A stretch of 64,000 nt of DNA from Crossiella cryophila (GCF_014204915.1 NZ_JACHMH010000001.1:9647501-9711500), one strand, 5' to 3'; shown: positions 43,028 to 53,907, counted from the first letter of the stretch. The notes: generated by a model not told the origin, from the sequence alone. Made by a program: numbers and translations.

Positions 43028-44872
43028 GTGCCCCCGCTCCGCTCCCGCGTGACCACCCACGGCCGCAACGCGGCAGGCGCCCGTTCGCTGTGGCGCGCCA
43101 CCGGTATGACCGACTCCGACTTCGGCAAGCCGATCGTGGCGATCGCCAACTCCTACACCCAGTTCGTGCCGGGCCACGTGCACCTGCGCGACCTCGGGGA
43201 CATCGTGGCCGAGAAGATCGCCGAAGCCGGCGGGGTGGCCAGGGAGTTCCACACCATCGCGGTGGACGACGGCATCGCCATGGGGCACGGCGGCATGCTC
43301 TACTCGCTGCCCTCCCGCGAGCTGATCGCGGACGCGGTGGAGTACATGGTCAACGGCCACGCGGCGGACGCGCTGGTGTGCATCTCCAACTGCGACAAGA
43401 TCACCCCCGGCATGCTGATGGCCGCGCTGCGGCTGAACATCCCGGTGGTCTTCGTCTCCGGCGGGCCGATGGAGGCTGGCAAAGCCGTTGTGGTGGACGG
43501 GGTCGCCCAGGCGCCGACCGACCTGATCACCGCGATCGCCGCCTCGGCCAGCCCGGACGTGGACGACGAGGGTCTGTCCATCGTGGAGCGCTCGGCCTGT
43601 CCGACCTGTGGCTCCTGTTCGGGCATGTTCACCGCCAACTCGATGAACTGCCTCACCGAGGCGCTCGGGCTGTCCCTGCCCGGCAACGGGTCCACCCTGG
43701 CCACGCACGCCGCCCGCCGGGCGCTGTTCGAGCGGGCCGGGACCACCGTGGTGGAGCTGGCCAAGCGGTACTACCAGCAGGACGACGAGTCCGCGCTGCC
43801 GCGCAACATCGCCAACCGGGCCGCCTTCGAGAACGCGATGGCGCTGGACGTGGCCATGGGTGGCTCGACCAACACGGTGCTGCACGTCCTGGCCGCCGCG
43901 CACGAGGCGGAGATCGACTTCACCATGGCCGACATCGACGCGGTCAGCCGCCGGGTGCCCTGCCTGGCCAAGGTGAGCCCGAACTCCGACTACCACATGG
44001 AGGACGTGCACCGGGCCGGTGGCATCCCGGCCATCCTGGGCGAACTGGACCGCGGCGGGCTGCTCAACCGCGCGGTGCACACGGTGCACAGCGCGAACAT
44101 CGACGAGTGGCTGGGCACCTGGGACATCCGCGCCGAATCGCCATCGGCCGAGGCGGTGGAGCTGTTCCACGCCGCGCCGGGCGGGGTGCGCACCACCAAG
44201 GCGTTCTCCACCGAGAACCGCTGGTCCTCGCTGGACACCGACGCGGCTGGCGGCTGCATCCGGGACCGGGAACACGCCTACACCAAGGACGGCGGCCTGG
44301 CCGTGCTGCGCGGCAACCTGGCCGAGGACGGCGCGGTGATCAAGACCGCGGGCATCGACGAGGAGCTGTGGGTCTTCCGCGGCCCGGCTCGGGTGGTGGA
44401 GAGCCAGGAGCAGGCGGTCTCGGCGATCCTGGGCAAGCAGGTGCAGCCGGGCGAGGTCGTGGTGGTCCGGTACGAGGGCCCCTCCGGCGGGCCGGGGATG
44501 CAGGAGATGTTGCACCCCACCGCGTTCCTCAAGGGCGCCGGGCTGGGCAAGGTGTGCGCGCTGATCACCGACGGCCGCTTCTCCGGCGGCTCCTCTGGCA
44601 TCTCGGTCGGGCACATCTCGCCGGAGGCTGCCGACGGCGGGCTGATCGGACTGGTCCAGGACGGGGACGAGATCGTCATCGACGTGCACCAGCGCAAGCT
44701 GGAGCTGCTGGTGGACCCGGCGGTGCTGGCCGAGCGGCGGGCCAAGATGGACGCCAGTGAGAACCCGTGGCAGCCGGTGGACCGGCAGCGCCCGGTGTCC
44801 AAGGCCCTGCGTGCCTACGCCCGGCTGGCCACCTCGGCCGCCACCGGCGCGGTCCGCGACCCCGGTAAATAA
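43028..44872 (+). CDS. ilvD: Dihydroxy-acid dehydratase
   Basis: A 614-aa Fe-S enzyme that dehydrates 2,3-dihydroxy-acids to 2-keto acids for Val, Leu and Ile. Cluster cysteines: [10 protein letters not shown] and [18 protein letters not shown]; metal region [21 protein letters not shown] near the end. GTG at 43028 with AAGGAGGAG upstream. In mycobacteria ilvD lies elsewhere, so its presence next to ilvBNC is a difference in this lineage. Confidence 0.96.
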   Translation: MPPLRSRVTTHGRNAAGARSLWRATGMTDSDFGKPIVAIANSYTQFVPGHVHLRDLGDIVAEKIAEAGGVAREFHTIAVDDGIAMGHGGMLYSLPSRELIADAVEYMVNGHAADALVCISNCDKITPGMLMAALRLNIPVVFVSGGPMEAGKAVVVDGVAQAPTDLITAIAASASPDVDDEGLSIVERSACPTCGSCSGMFTANSMNCLTEALGLSLPGNGSTLATHAARRALFERAGTTVVELAKRYYQQDDESALPRNIANRAAFENAMALDVAMGGSTNTVLHVLAAAHEAEIDFTMADIDAVSRRVPCLAKVSPNSDYHMEDVHRAGGIPAILGELDRGGLLNRAVHTVHSANIDEWLGTWDIRAESPSAEAVELFHAAPGGVRTTKAFSTENRWSSLDTDAAGGCIRDREHAYTKDGGLAVLRGNLAEDGAVIKTAGIDEELWVFRGPARVVESQEQAVSAILGKQVQPGEVVVVRYEGPSGGPGMQEMLHPTAFLKGAGLGKVCALITDGRFSGGSSGISVGHISPEAADGGLIGLVQDGDEIVIDVHQRKLELLVDPAVLAERRAKMDASENPWQPVDRQRPVSKALRAYARLATSAATGAVRDPGK

Positions 44873-44878
44873 GCGCGA

Positions 44879-44926
44879 AACGACCGCGGGCCCGCTTCCG
44901 AGACAGGAAGCGGGCCCGCGGTCGTT
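44879..44926. terminator. Bidirectional terminator ilvD / doxX
   Basis: A perfect 21-bp stem (arms 44879-44899 and 44906-44926) with a 6-nt loop between converging genes. Confidence 0.93.
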
Positions 44927-44932
44927 CGGGTG

Positions 44933-45571
44933 TTAGCGGAGGACTACCAGGGTGATCACCGAGGAGCCTGCCGCGACCAGGAGGAAGAGCACGCCCCACG
45001 GGAGTGGGACGCGCGCCCAGGCGCGACCGTTGTCCAGGGATGCCCGGCCGGGGCCGATGAAGAGCAGCGCGGCGGCCAGGGCGCCGAGCACCAGGTCGAA
45101 CTCGAAACCGGTGCCGGTGGAGCCGAGGAAGAAGCCGTTGTTCCACTTCAGCGTGACCACGTTGATCATCACGCCGAGCAGTCCGGCCGCGCCGAGCGGG
45201 GTCAGGAAGCCGAGCACGATCAGCGCGCCGCCGCCCAGCTCGGTGATCCCGGTGACATAGGCCAGGATCCGGGTCTGCTGGAAGCCGAAGGACTCCAGGA
45301 ACTTGGCGAATCCGCTGATGCCCGGTCCGTTGAACGCGCCGAAGAGTTTCTGCGCGCCGTGCGCGATGAACGTGCCACCGAGCACCAGGCGCAGGACGAG
45401 CAGCCCGAGGTCGGCGCCACCGTTCCACGCGAAGGGCTTGCGCCGCACGGTGTCCGCACCGCCGGCCTGGTCAACGGGCAGCGCCGCCGTGGTTCCGGTG
45501 GACGTGTAGCCCGCGTCGTCGAAGTGGTGCGCGCCCCCGCTGGTGCCGGGGCCGCTGTCGTGAGTGCTCAC
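44933..45571 (-). CDS. DoxX-family membrane protein
   Basis: 212 aa. A Gly/Thr-rich cytosolic N-terminus (about 45 residues) is followed by four transmembrane helices: LGLLVLRLVLGGTFIAHGAQ, ELGGGALIVLGFLTPLGAAG, FDLVLGALAAALLFIG and WGVLFLLVAAGSSVITLVVL. Members (Rv3005c, part of the mycobacterial DoxX-SodA-SseA redox complex) help oxidative stress defence. GTG at 45571. Convergent with ilvD. Confidence 0.88.
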   Translation of the reverse strand: MSTHDSGPGTSGGAHHFDDAGYTSTGTTAALPVDQAGGADTVRRKPFAWNGGADLGLLVLRLVLGGTFIAHGAQKLFGAFNGPGISGFAKFLESFGFQQTRILAYVTGITELGGGALIVLGFLTPLGAAGLLGVMINVVTLKWNNGFFLGSTGTGFEFDLVLGALAAALLFIGPGRASLDNGRAWARVPLPWGVLFLLVAAGSSVITLVVLR

Positions 45572-45694
45572 GCCCAAGCAGGCTAGGTGATCCGGGCCAC
45601 TTCGGCGACCCGGGCGGCGGGGTGGGGGTGGGGGCGGCGGCAACGGCGCTGGTCAGCGCGCCGGCCTGTGAGATCGGCCTCGCTGGGGCCGAGG

Positions 45695-46519
45695 TCAGTC
45701 GGCCAGCAACCCGTTGAGGTGGTGGCCGAAACGCAGCTCCAGGTCCCCCGGCTGCTGCAGGCCCTTCCGGAACAACGCCGCCACCCGCGCCTGCGTCTCC
45801 GGCCAGGCCAGCGTGGCGCCGAAGGCTCGCTGGCTCTCCAGCAGGTGCTCGTCGGCAGGCAGCGTGACCCGGTCGACCAGGCGTTTGGCCGAGGCGATCG
45901 GGCGGCGGTCGAAGGAGGCGATCCGGCAGGCGAAGGCGTCCACGAAGGAGTCGAGTTCGGCGTCGGGGATCGCGCGGTTGACGTAGCCGTACCGCTCGGC
46001 GGTCTCGGCGTCGAAGTCGTCGGCGCCGATGATGATCTCCAGCGCCCGCGCGCGGCCGACCAGGTGGGACAGCCGCTCCGCCCCGCCGCCACCGGGGATG
46101 ACGCCCGCGCCGACCTCGGGCTGACCGAGCACGGCGTTCTCCCGGCTGGCGAACCGCACATCGCAGGCCAGCACGAACTCGCTGCCCACCCCTCGGGCCC
46201 GGCCGCGGATCTTGGCGATACTGAGCACCGGTGCGGCGGCCAGGCGGGTGAGGAGATCGGAGATCGCGGGCAGTCCGGACGGGCCGATCCCGCGGGCGGC
46301 CTCGACGGAGGCGCCGCTCATGTCGAAGTGGGCGAGGAAGAACTCCGGATCGGCGCTGTCGAAGACCACCACGCGCAGCTCCTCGCTGGCCTCGATGCGG
46401 TCCAGCAGCGTGCCGAGGCCCTCGATGACCGCGGTGTCGAAGACGTTGATCGGCGGGTTGTCGATGGTCACCTGCCAGTGGGCGGGCGAGATCTCCTGCA
46501 CCTGGACGGCATCTGACAT
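45695..46519 (-). CDS. Enoyl-CoA hydratase/isomerase-family protein
   Basis: A 274-aa crotonase fold. The N-terminal WQVTIDNPPINVFD replaces the usual substrate loop. The oxyanion region is FDMSG, then IRGRARGVGSEFVLACDVRF and GQPEVGAGVIPGGGGAERL with the catalytic Glu expected there. True hydratase activity is uncertain because the first catalytic Glu region (RARGVGSE) keeps only part of the pattern. Divergent from the HxlR gene at 46659 and probably its target. Confidence 0.85.
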   Translation of the reverse strand: MSDAVQVQEISPAHWQVTIDNPPINVFDTAVIEGLGTLLDRIEASEELRVVVFDSADPEFFLAHFDMSGASVEAARGIGPSGLPAISDLLTRLAAAPVLSIAKIRGRARGVGSEFVLACDVRFASRENAVLGQPEVGAGVIPGGGGAERLSHLVGRARALEIIIGADDFDAETAERYGYVNRAIPDAELDSFVDAFACRIASFDRRPIASAKRLVDRVTLPADEHLLESQRAFGATLAWPETQARVAALFRKGLQQPGDLELRFGHHLNGLLAD

Positions 46520-46545
46520 GGCGTTTCTCCCTGGGCACCGAATCT

Positions 46546-46628
46546 GACTTGCAAAACTATATCCAGAGTCTAGCGCGCGATCCGGAGCCGGTCACCAGGT
46601 GCGGCGGATGCTGAGTTGTAAACTGCTA
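46546..46628. promoter_or_regulatory. Candidate HxlR operators
   Basis: Two similar words lie in the divergent promoter region: ACTTGCAAAACTATA (46547-46561) and AGTTGTAAACTGCTAAC (46613-46629). HxlR proteins commonly bind such TTGCAAA-type repeats. Sites seen; binding inferred. Confidence 0.45.
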
Positions 46629-46658
46629 ACCAGGGGGTCGGCCGGAGGAGGCAGCACG

Positions 46659-47135
46659 ATGGTCGAGGAAGCCTGGCGGCGGCAGGACGAGCCGGCCTGT
46701 TCGATCGAGCGCAGCCTCCAGGTGCTCGGCGAACGCTGGACGCTGCTGGTGCTGCGCGAGGTCTTCGCGGGCAGGCACCGCTTCTCCGAGATCCGCGCTT
46801 CCCTCGGCCTGGCCCCGAACCTGCTCAGCGACCGGCTGAAAACCCTGGTGGAGGCAGGCGTGCTGGAAACGCGCGGCTACCAGGAACCGGGCAGCAGGCC
46901 CCGGGAGAGCTACCACCTGACCGAGTCAGGCCGGGAGCTGCGGCTGGTCTTGGGCGCGCTGCAGCAGTGGGGGGACCGGCACCGGCCCCGTCCTGGCGGG
47001 CCGACGGTGCTGCGCCGCACCGCGGACGGGGACAAGCCGGTGCACGTGGCCTTCCACGACGACGAGGGCAACCAGGTCCCGGCCACCGACGTCGCCTTCG
47101 TCTGGAACCCGGTGGCGGCCGGGCTGGGTCAGTAG
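46659..47135 (+). CDS. HxlR-family regulator
   Basis: A 158-aa MarR/HxlR winged helix: CSIERSLQVLGERWTLLVLR, FSEIRASLGLAPNLLSDRL, ESYHLTESGRELRLVL. The N-terminal Cys is typical of redox- or quinone-sensing HxlR proteins. ATG at 46659 after GGAGGAGG. It overlaps the convergent dehydrogenase gene by 7 bp. Confidence 0.9.
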   Translation: MVEEAWRRQDEPACSIERSLQVLGERWTLLVLREVFAGRHRFSEIRASLGLAPNLLSDRLKTLVEAGVLETRGYQEPGSRPRESYHLTESGRELRLVLGALQQWGDRHRPRPGGPTVLRRTADGDKPVHVAFHDDEGNQVPATDVAFVWNPVAAGLGQ

Positions 47136-48052
47136 CTGCCGCGGATCAGGTTGTCCGGGTCCTGGCCCGCCGCGAACTGGGCGATCTGCCGGGCCACGAT
47201 GGTGAATGCACGCTTGTGCTGACCGGCCACGCTGCCGGCCACGTGCGGGGTGAGCAGCAGGTTCGGCGCGGTCCACAGCGGATGTCCGGCAGGCAGCGGT
47301 TCCGGGTCGGTGACGTCCAGGGCGGCGCGCAGGCGGCCGCTGGTGAGTTCGGCCAGCAGCGCGTCGGTGTCCACCACCGGGCCGCGGGCGGCGTTGACGA
47401 AGATCGCGCCGTCGGCCATGCAGGCCAGGAACTTGGCGTCCACCAGGTGCCGGGTGTCCTCGGTCATCGGCACCACCACGATCACCACGTCGTACTGGCC
47501 GAGCAGGTCGGGCAGCTCGTCCTCGCCGCGCACGCCCTCCCGCGCGGTGCGGCCGACCAGGGTGACCTCGGTGTCGAACGGGGTCAGCCTGCGTTCGAGC
47601 TGATGGCCCAGGTCACCGGCGCCGACGACCAGGATCCGCTTGTCCTGGAGGGTGTCGGTCTGGTGGTAGGACCACTCCCCCGCGCGCTGGGCGGCGTCGA
47701 ACTCGCGGAGGTCGCGGTAGATCGACAGCAGCGTGCCGACCACCCATTCCGCGGTGCTGCCGCCGTGCGCGCCCCGGCAGTTGGACAGCTTCACCTGCTC
47801 GGGCAAGGCGCCGATCCACGCCTCGGCGCCCGCGCTGAGCAGCTGCACCAGTTTGAGCTTGGGGAAGGTCTTCGCCAGCGGCACCAGTTTGCGCGAGGCC
47901 AGGAACGGGGGCACGAAGACCTCGGCCTCGACCGCCTCGGCCGGCATGCTGAGCTGGTCCTGCGGGTCGTAGCTGACCACCCGCACCCCGTCGATCGCGG
48001 AGACCAGCTCGGCGGCCCCCGGGTAGTCGGGCAAGAGCACTGTCAGGGTCAC
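47129..48052 (-). CDS. D-isomer 2-hydroxyacid dehydrogenase
   Basis: 307 aa. NAD(P)-binding VVGAGDLGHQLERRL; catalytic Arg in NAARGPVVD, Glu in DPEPLP, His in LLTPHVAGS. Related to glyoxylate/hydroxypyruvate reductases; substrate unknown. ATG at 48052 with AGGTGACC context. Divergent from the LppZ-like gene. Confidence 0.88.
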   Translation of the reverse strand: MTLTVLLPDYPGAAELVSAIDGVRVVSYDPQDQLSMPAEAVEAEVFVPPFLASRKLVPLAKTFPKLKLVQLLSAGAEAWIGALPEQVKLSNCRGAHGGSTAEWVVGTLLSIYRDLREFDAAQRAGEWSYHQTDTLQDKRILVVGAGDLGHQLERRLTPFDTEVTLVGRTAREGVRGEDELPDLLGQYDVVIVVVPMTEDTRHLVDAKFLACMADGAIFVNAARGPVVDTDALLAELTSGRLRAALDVTDPEPLPAGHPLWTAPNLLLTPHVAGSVAGQHKRAFTIVARQIAQFAAGQDPDNLIRGSY

Positions 48053-48101
48053 CTGCCGACTCTAACCCCGGGTTCACCTGCGCCCACCTACCCTGGGGAC
48101 C

Positions 48102-49265
48102 ATGCCAGCCCCGGGTTCGACGCGACGGACGTCCCTAGTCGGGATGGTGGCGCTCGCCCTGCTGGTCTCCGGCTGCGCGAGTTTCCCCGAGGTCCGCCAG
48201 GCCGACTGGACCGAGCAGCCCCGGCTGCAGCCGCAGGGCGGTCCGCCGCCAGGTGGTGGCGGTGGGAGCGGCGGCGGTGGGGGCCAGCAGCAGCGGCCGA
48301 ACACCCCGGTGCCACCGCCGGACGGGTGCAAGGACTTCGACCCCGCCGTGGTGGCGACCTGCCTGGACCAGGTGGCCGCGATCGCGGTGCTGCCGGACGG
48401 GCAGTCGGCGCTGGCCGCCGAGCGGGTCAGCGGCCGGATCTTCAAGGTCCAGCCCGGCCAGGCCCCGGTCGAGTTCGCCCGCATCCCGGTGGACGGCGCC
48501 ACCGGCGGCGGGCTGACCGGGCTGGCGCTCTCGCCGAGCTACGTCGAGGACGGCCTGGTCTTCGCCTACATCACCACCGGCGCGGACAACCGGGTGGTGC
48601 GCATCGCCAAGGGCGACGGCCCCAAGCCGGTGCTCACCGGCATCCCGCGCGGTCCGCGCAACAACGGCGGCGCGCTGGCCAAGGACCGCACCGGCGCGCT
48701 GCTGGTGGCCACCGGCAACGCGGGCAACGGCAACTCGGCCAACGATCCGGCCTCGCTGGCCGGCAAGGTCCTGCGGATCACCACCTCCGGCAAGCCTGCC
48801 GAGGGCAACCCGACCGCGTCCAGCGCGGTCATCGCCAACGGCCTGACCAGCCCCGGCGGCATCTGCAGCACCAGCGACCACCGCAGCACCTGGGTCACCG
48901 ACCGCACCGACAAGCAGGACGTGGTCTACAAGCTCGCCATGGGCAAGCCGCTGGGCACCCCGGCCTGGACCTGGCCGGACCGCCCCGGCGTGGCGGGCTG
49001 CGCGGCCTACACCGACCGGCTCTCGGTGGCGCTGACCGCGGGCGCCGGCATGTTCAACCTGGCGCTGAGCAACACCGGGGCGTTCACCGGGCGGCCGGAG
49101 ACCACGTTGAAGGGCGTCTACGGGCAGCTCGGCGGGGTCGACCTGGCGCCGGACGGCAACTCCTGGGTGGGCACGCTGAACAAGGCCGGTGGCAAGCCGG
49201 TCTCCAGTGACGACCGGGTGTTCGTGCTGCCGCCGCAGGGTGGCGGGGGCGGCGGGAACGACTGA
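48102..49265 (+). CDS. Sugar dehydrogenase-like lipoprotein (LppZ-like)
   Basis: 387 aa. The lipobox LLVSGC (Cys about residue 25) marks a lipid-anchored exported protein. A Gly/Gln/Pro-rich linker (GGPPPGGGGG, SGGGGGQQQR) is followed by a PQQ-dependent sugar dehydrogenase-like beta-propeller (GLTGLALSPSYVEDG, GIPRGPRNNGGALAKD, ANGLTSPGGICSTS). Orthologue of Rv3006 LppZ in sequence style and order. Ligand unknown. ATG at 48102. Confidence 0.87.
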   Translation: MPAPGSTRRTSLVGMVALALLVSGCASFPEVRQADWTEQPRLQPQGGPPPGGGGGSGGGGGQQQRPNTPVPPPDGCKDFDPAVVATCLDQVAAIAVLPDGQSALAAERVSGRIFKVQPGQAPVEFARIPVDGATGGGLTGLALSPSYVEDGLVFAYITTGADNRVVRIAKGDGPKPVLTGIPRGPRNNGGALAKDRTGALLVATGNAGNGNSANDPASLAGKVLRITTSGKPAEGNPTASSAVIANGLTSPGGICSTSDHRSTWVTDRTDKQDVVYKLAMGKPLGTPAWTWPDRPGVAGCAAYTDRLSVALTAGAGMFNLALSNTGAFTGRPETTLKGVYGQLGGVDLAPDGNSWVGTLNKAGGKPVSSDDRVFVLPPQGGGGGGND

Positions 49266-49280
49266 GCGAGGCTTCGAACG

Positions 49281-49318
49281 ACCGCTGCCCCCGGGAGAAC
49301 TTCCCCGGGGGCAGCGGT
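49281..49318. terminator. Bidirectional terminator lppZ / gatB
   Basis: A perfect 15-bp stem (ACCGCTGCCCCCGGG and complement) with an 8-nt loop between converging genes. Confidence 0.93.
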
Positions 49319-49331
49319 GTTCTCGGGGCTG

Positions 49332-50843
49332 TTACTGCCCGCAGCGTTCCAGGACCAGTTCACGGACGCGCTTGGCGTCGGCCTGGCCCTTGGTGGCCTT
49401 CATGACCGCGCCGACCACGGCGCCCGCCGCGGCGACCTTGCCGGAGCGGATCTTCTCGGCCACGTCCGGCTGGGCGGCCAGTGCCTCGTCGATCGCGGTG
49501 AGCAGGGCCGAGTCGTCGGAGACCACGACCAGGCCGCGGGCCTCGACGACAGTGTCCGGGTCGCCTTCACCGGCGAGCACGCCGTCGACGACCTGGCGGG
49601 CCAGCTTGTTGGTCAGCTTGCCCTCGGCCACCAGCACGATCACCCTGGCCAGCTGGGCAGGGGTGATGGCCAGCGCGGTCAGTTCGATGCCCTGGGTGTT
49701 GGCCTGCTGGGACAGGTAGGCCACCCACCAGGAGCGGGCCTCATCCGGCGAGGCGCCCGCCTCGACGGTGGCCGCGACCAGGTCCAGCGCGCCCGCGTTG
49801 ACCAGGTCGCGCAGTTCCAGGTCGGAGAGCTGCCAGTCCTGCTGGATGCGCCTGCGGCGCTGCCAGGGCAGTTCGGGCAGGGTCGCGCGGAGTTCCTCCA
49901 CCCAGTCCCGGGTGGGCGCGATCGGCACCAGGTCGGGCTCCGGGAAGTACCGGTAGTCCTCGCTGGTCTCCTTGCGCCGTCCGGCCCTGGTGCTGCCGGT
50001 GGACTCGTCGAAGTGCCTGGTCTCCTGGATGACCTCGCCACCGCTGGTCAGCACCGCGGCGTGCCTGCGCATCTCGAAGTGCACGGCCCGCTCGACGCTG
50101 CGCAGCGAGTTGACGTTCTTGGTCTCCGAGCGGGTGCCCAGTTCGGTGCTGCCCTTGGGCATCAGCGAGACGTTCGCGTCGCAGCGCAGCGAGCCCTGGT
50201 CCATCCGCACGTCGGAGACGTCGAGGGCCTTGAGCAGGTCGCGCAGCGCGCTGACGTAGGCGCGGGCCACCTCGGGCGCGCGCTCACCGGTGCCGTGGAT
50301 CGTCTTGGTGACGATCTCGATCAGCGGCACGCCGGCCCGGTTGTAGTCGAGCAGGGAGAACTCGGCGCCGTGGATGCGCCCGGTCGCGCCGCCGACGTGC
50401 AGCGACTTGCCGGTGTCCTCCTCCATGTGCGCGCGCTCGATCTGCACCCGGAAGATCTCGCCGTCGTCGAGCACCACGTCCAGGTAGCCGTTGAAGGCGA
50501 TGGGCTCGTCGTACTGCGAGGTCTGGAAGTTCTTCGGCATGTCCGGGTAGAAGTAGTTCTTGCGCGCGAACCGGCACCACTCCGCGATCTCGCAGTTGAG
50601 CGCGAGACCGATCCGGATGGCCGACTCGACCGCCTTGCCGTTGACCACCGGCAGCGCGCCGGGCAGGCCGAGGCAGGTCGGGCAGACCTGGGTGTTGGGG
50701 TCGGCGCCGAACTGTGTCGGACAACCGCAGAACATCTTCGTGTTGGTGTGCAGCTCGACGTGCACTTCCAGCCCCAGCACCGGGTCGAAGCGCTCGACCA
50801 CGTCGGAGTAGGGCAGCAGGTCTGCCGTGACGTCAGTCGTCAT
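49332..50843 (-). CDS. gatB: Asp/Glu-tRNA amidotransferase subunit B
   Basis: A 503-aa kinase-like subunit that activates Glu-tRNA-Gln. Seen are [20 protein letters not shown], the zinc-binding FCGCP and [15 protein letters not shown] and [10 protein letters not shown], then a tRNA-binding YqeY-like tail. ATG at 50843 overlaps the preceding small ORF by 11 bp. Orthologue of Rv3009c. The pfkA gene found between gatB and gatA in mycobacteria is missing. Confidence 0.97.
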   Translation of the reverse strand: MTTDVTADLLPYSDVVERFDPVLGLEVHVELHTNTKMFCGCPTQFGADPNTQVCPTCLGLPGALPVVNGKAVESAIRIGLALNCEIAEWCRFARKNYFYPDMPKNFQTSQYDEPIAFNGYLDVVLDDGEIFRVQIERAHMEEDTGKSLHVGGATGRIHGAEFSLLDYNRAGVPLIEIVTKTIHGTGERAPEVARAYVSALRDLLKALDVSDVRMDQGSLRCDANVSLMPKGSTELGTRSETKNVNSLRSVERAVHFEMRRHAAVLTSGGEVIQETRHFDESTGSTRAGRRKETSEDYRYFPEPDLVPIAPTRDWVEELRATLPELPWQRRRRIQQDWQLSDLELRDLVNAGALDLVAATVEAGASPDEARSWWVAYLSQQANTQGIELTALAITPAQLARVIVLVAEGKLTNKLARQVVDGVLAGEGDPDTVVEARGLVVVSDDSALLTAIDEALAAQPDVAEKIRSGKVAAAGAVVGAVMKATKGQADAKRVRELVLERCGQ

Positions 50844-51102
50844 CGCCGTCGTCCTCCCAGTCGGACAGGATGTCCCGCTTGAGCAGCTCGGACTGGAGCA
50901 CCATCGTCCCGAGCAGTTCCTCGTCGTTGATCCCGGCGGTGCGCCGGGTACACCAGGTGGGCGTGCCGCTGGCATCAAGGCACTTCACCACCGCGAGCGC
51001 CTCGATCGGCGTCCAGCCGTCGGGCAGCGGGAACAGTTCCAGTCCCCGCAGCACCTGGCCGACCGCCTGGCGGGTGTCCTCCCGCTCGCTGCGTTCGCTC
51101 AC
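50833..51102 (-). CDS. 89-aa hypothetical protein inside the gatCAB operon
   Basis: A short acidic protein with no known domain: [58 protein letters not shown] and an acid tail ([10 protein letters not shown]). GTG at 51102 shares GTGA with the gatA stop, and its end overlaps the gatB start, so it is translated in a chain of three coupled genes. That coupling, and good codon bias, argue it is real. A role in amidotransferase function is a guess. Confidence 0.8.
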   Translation of the reverse strand: MSERSEREDTRQAVGQVLRGLELFPLPDGWTPIEALAVVKCLDASGTPTWCTRRTAGINDEELLGTMVLQSELLKRDILSDWEDDGDDD

Positions 51103-52622
51103 CGCACGCCCGCCGCGAGGTCCGGCACCCGGTGGATCTGCGCACCGCCCTCGGCGTCGTTGCGCGCGACCTCGTACGCCGCGGCCACCCGGTACATCCG
51201 CTCGTCGGCCAGCGCGGGGGCCATGATCTGCAGCCCGACCGGCAGCCCGTCCTCGTCGGACAGGCCGCTGGGCACGCTCATCGCCGCGTTGCCCGCCAGG
51301 TTGGCCGGGATGGTGCAGAGGTCGGCCAGGTACATCTGCATCGGGTCGGCGGTGCGCTCGCCGATGCGGAAGGCGGTGGTCGGCGTCGTCGGCGAGATCA
51401 ACACGTCGACCTGCTCGAACGCGGTGGTGAAGTCCCGCGAGATGAGCGTGCGGACCTTCTGCGCCGAGCCGTAGTAGGCGTCGTAGTAGCCGGCCGAGAG
51501 CGCGTAGGTGCCCAGGATGACCCGGCGCTTGACCTCGGGGCCGAACCCGGCCTCGCGGGTCAGCGACATGACCTGCTCGGCGTCCAGCGACGGGTCGTCG
51601 CCACCGACCCGCAGGCCGTAGCGCATGGCGTCGAAGCGGGCCAGGTTGGAGGAGCACTCGCTGGGCGCGATCAGGTAGTAGGCGGGCAGCGCGTAGGTGA
51701 AGTTGGGGCAGGAGACCTCGACGACCTCCGCGCCCAGCTTCTCCAGGGTGGCCACCGCGGCCTCGAAGGAGCGCAGCACGCCCGGCTGGTAGCCGTCGCC
51801 GCTGAACTCGCTGACCACGCCGATGCGCAGGCCGGACAGGTCGCCGGTGGCGCCCTGGCGGGCGGCCGCGACCACCGGCGGCACCGGCACGTTCAGCGAG
51901 GTGGAGTCGAGCGGGTCGTGCCCGGCGATGACCTCGTGCAGCAGCGCCGCGTCCAGCACGGTGCGCGCGCACGGCCCTGCCTGGTCCAGCGAGGAGGAGA
52001 AGGCGACCAGGCCGTAGCGGGAGACGCCGCCGTAGGTGGGCTTGACGCCGACGGTGCCGGTGACCGCGCCGGGCTGGCGGATCGAGCCACCGGTGTCGGT
52101 GCCGATGGCCAGGGGGGCCTCGAAGGCGGCCAGCGCGGCGGAGGAGCCGCCGCCGGAGCCGCCGGGGATGCGGTCCAGGTCCCACGGGTTGTGCGTGGGG
52201 CCGTAGGCGGAGTTCTCGGTGGAGGAGCCCATCGCGAACTCGTCCATGTTGGTCTTGCCGAGGATGACCACGCCGGCCTCGCGCAGCCGCCGGGTGACGG
52301 TGGCGTCGTACGGCGGGATCCAGCCCTCGAGCATCTTGGAGCCGCAGGTGGTGGGCACGCCCTTGGTGGTGAGCACGTCCTTGAGCGCCAGCGGCACCCC
52401 GGCCAGCGGGGAGGCGGGGGCCTCGCCGGCGGCGATGGACTTGTCCACGGCCTCGGCGGCGGCCAGCGCACCGGCGGTGTCCACGTGCAGGAAGGCGTGC
52501 ACCGCGCCGTCCACCGCGGCCACCCGGTCCAGGTGCGCCTTGGCGACCTCCACCGCGGACACTTCACGCGAGTGGATCTTCGCGGCCAGCTCGGCCGCGG
52601 TGAGCCTGGTCAGGTCAGTCAT
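51099..52622 (-). CDS. gatA: Asp/Glu-tRNA amidotransferase subunit A
   Basis: A 507-aa amidase-signature enzyme that releases ammonia from glutamine. The Ser-cisSer-Lys triad lies in [10 protein letters not shown] (Lys), [11 protein letters not shown] and [12 protein letters not shown] (nucleophile Ser). ATG at 52622, two bases after the gatC stop. Orthologue of Rv3011c. Confidence 0.97.
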   Translation of the reverse strand: MTDLTRLTAAELAAKIHSREVSAVEVAKAHLDRVAAVDGAVHAFLHVDTAGALAAAEAVDKSIAAGEAPASPLAGVPLALKDVLTTKGVPTTCGSKMLEGWIPPYDATVTRRLREAGVVILGKTNMDEFAMGSSTENSAYGPTHNPWDLDRIPGGSGGGSSAALAAFEAPLAIGTDTGGSIRQPGAVTGTVGVKPTYGGVSRYGLVAFSSSLDQAGPCARTVLDAALLHEVIAGHDPLDSTSLNVPVPPVVAAARQGATGDLSGLRIGVVSEFSGDGYQPGVLRSFEAAVATLEKLGAEVVEVSCPNFTYALPAYYLIAPSECSSNLARFDAMRYGLRVGGDDPSLDAEQVMSLTREAGFGPEVKRRVILGTYALSAGYYDAYYGSAQKVRTLISRDFTTAFEQVDVLISPTTPTTAFRIGERTADPMQMYLADLCTIPANLAGNAAMSVPSGLSDEDGLPVGLQIMAPALADERMYRVAAAYEVARNDAEGGAQIHRVPDLAAGVR

Positions 52623-52624
52623 GA

Positions 52625-52921
52625 TCACGCCTCCCCGAGGATGCGCGGCACGCGGAAGCGGCCGTCTTCGCTGGCGGGCGCGGCGGCGAGCGCGTCCTCG
52701 TGTGACAGGCAGGGCACGATCTCGTCGGCGCGGAAGACGTTGGTCAGCGGCACCGAGTGCGAGGTCGGCGGGACGTCCTCGGCGGCTACCTCGCCGACCT
52801 TGGCCACCGCCTGGATGATGCCGTCCAGCTGGCCGGCGAACAGGTCCAGTTCGGCATCGGTGACGGCGAGCCTGGCCAGTCTGGCCAGGTGCGCTACCTC
52901 GTCGCGCGAGATGGTGGGCAC
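52625..52921 (-). CDS. gatC: Asp/Glu-tRNA amidotransferase subunit C
   Basis: A 98-aa helical scaffold protein: [42 protein letters not shown] at 52921. First gene of gatC-gatA-orf-gatB; stabilises GatA-GatB. Orthologue of Rv3012c. Confidence 0.95.
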   Translation of the reverse strand: MPTISRDEVAHLARLARLAVTDAELDLFAGQLDGIIQAVAKVGEVAAEDVPPTSHSVPLTNVFRADEIVPCLSHEDALAAAPASEDGRFRVPRILGEA

Positions 52922-53108
52922 TGGTGGACTCCCTGAAAGTTGCTGCCCGGATGCGGGGCATTGTTCGGGGCGAGTCTATGGCGCACCCATGCGCGGTCCC
53001 GAACGGGTTGTTGGTCGGACGGTCACGCTGTGGATAACTGGACGGGTTCTCTCGACATGTGGACGGCGGAATCGGCGTTGTCATCCGGGTCTGCGACAAT
53101 CGGCGGCC

Positions 53109-53762
53109 GTGTCCTTCCTGATCCGCGTGCAGCTTCCCGACCGTCCCGGCACCCTGGGGGCGGTCGCGTCGGCGCTCGGGGAGATCGGGGCCGACATCCT
53201 GAGCGTGGACGTGGTCGAACGCGGGGTCGGCGTGGCCATCGACGACCTGGTGGTGGAGCTGCCATCGGGCCGGTTGCCGGACGTGCTGATCACCGCGGCG
53301 GAATCGGTCGAGGGCGTCGAGGTGGACGCGGTCCGGCCGTACGCGGGCATCCTGAACACCCACCGTGAGCTGGAGCTGGTCGAGGAGGTCGCCGCCGAGC
53401 CGCGCAAGGGGCTCGCGGTGTTCACCGAGGGCGTGCCGCGGATCATCCGGGCCGGCTGGGCGGTGGTGGTCGGCGACAACGGCGACGGCCCGTACCGGCT
53501 GGCGGCCAGCAGCGCCGCCCCGGAGACCAAGGCGATCGAGCTGCCCTGGCTGCCGCTGCACAAGGCGACGGTGCTCGACGGCGAGGAGCCGTGGGTGCCG
53601 GAGACCTGGCAGGAGCTGGGCACGGAGCTGGCGGCCACGCCACTGGGCAACCCGGAGCGGGTGCTGCTGGTGGGGCGGCCGGGCGGGCCGATGTTCCGGG
53701 CGGCGGAGGTGGCGCGGCTGGCGCACCTGGCCGGGATCGTCGCGGTGGTGCTGCCCGACTAG
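53109..53762 (+). CDS. ACT-domain protein
   Basis: 217 aa. The N-terminal ACT domain ([33 protein letters not shown]) is followed by an acetyltransferase-like or unknown C-terminal region ending in [19 protein letters not shown]. Orthologue of Rv3013 by order. It may sense an amino acid; ligand not predictable. GTG at 53109, divergent from gatC. Confidence 0.85.
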   Translation: MSFLIRVQLPDRPGTLGAVASALGEIGADILSVDVVERGVGVAIDDLVVELPSGRLPDVLITAAESVEGVEVDAVRPYAGILNTHRELELVEEVAAEPRKGLAVFTEGVPRIIRAGWAVVVGDNGDGPYRLAASSAAPETKAIELPWLPLHKATVLDGEEPWVPETWQELGTELAATPLGNPERVLLVGRPGGPMFRAAEVARLAHLAGIVAVVLPD

Positions 53763-53907
53763 CTCGGGTTCCGGCGACCGGGTTCGGCAATCTGGCGCGG
53801 ATTCCGGCTGACCGGCGCGGGGCCGGGCGGGTTAGCGCGGGTTCCGGCGGTTCGCGTCTGCCGGATTGCAGACGCGGCGGGAGCGTCCGGGCGGACAGCC
53901 TGGGCGG

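Noticed and set aside
45695-46161. Overlapping ORFs opposite and out of frame in the enoyl-CoA hydratase gene
   Set aside because: Arg/Pro/Ser-rich shadow translations; the true frame contains the crotonase motifs.
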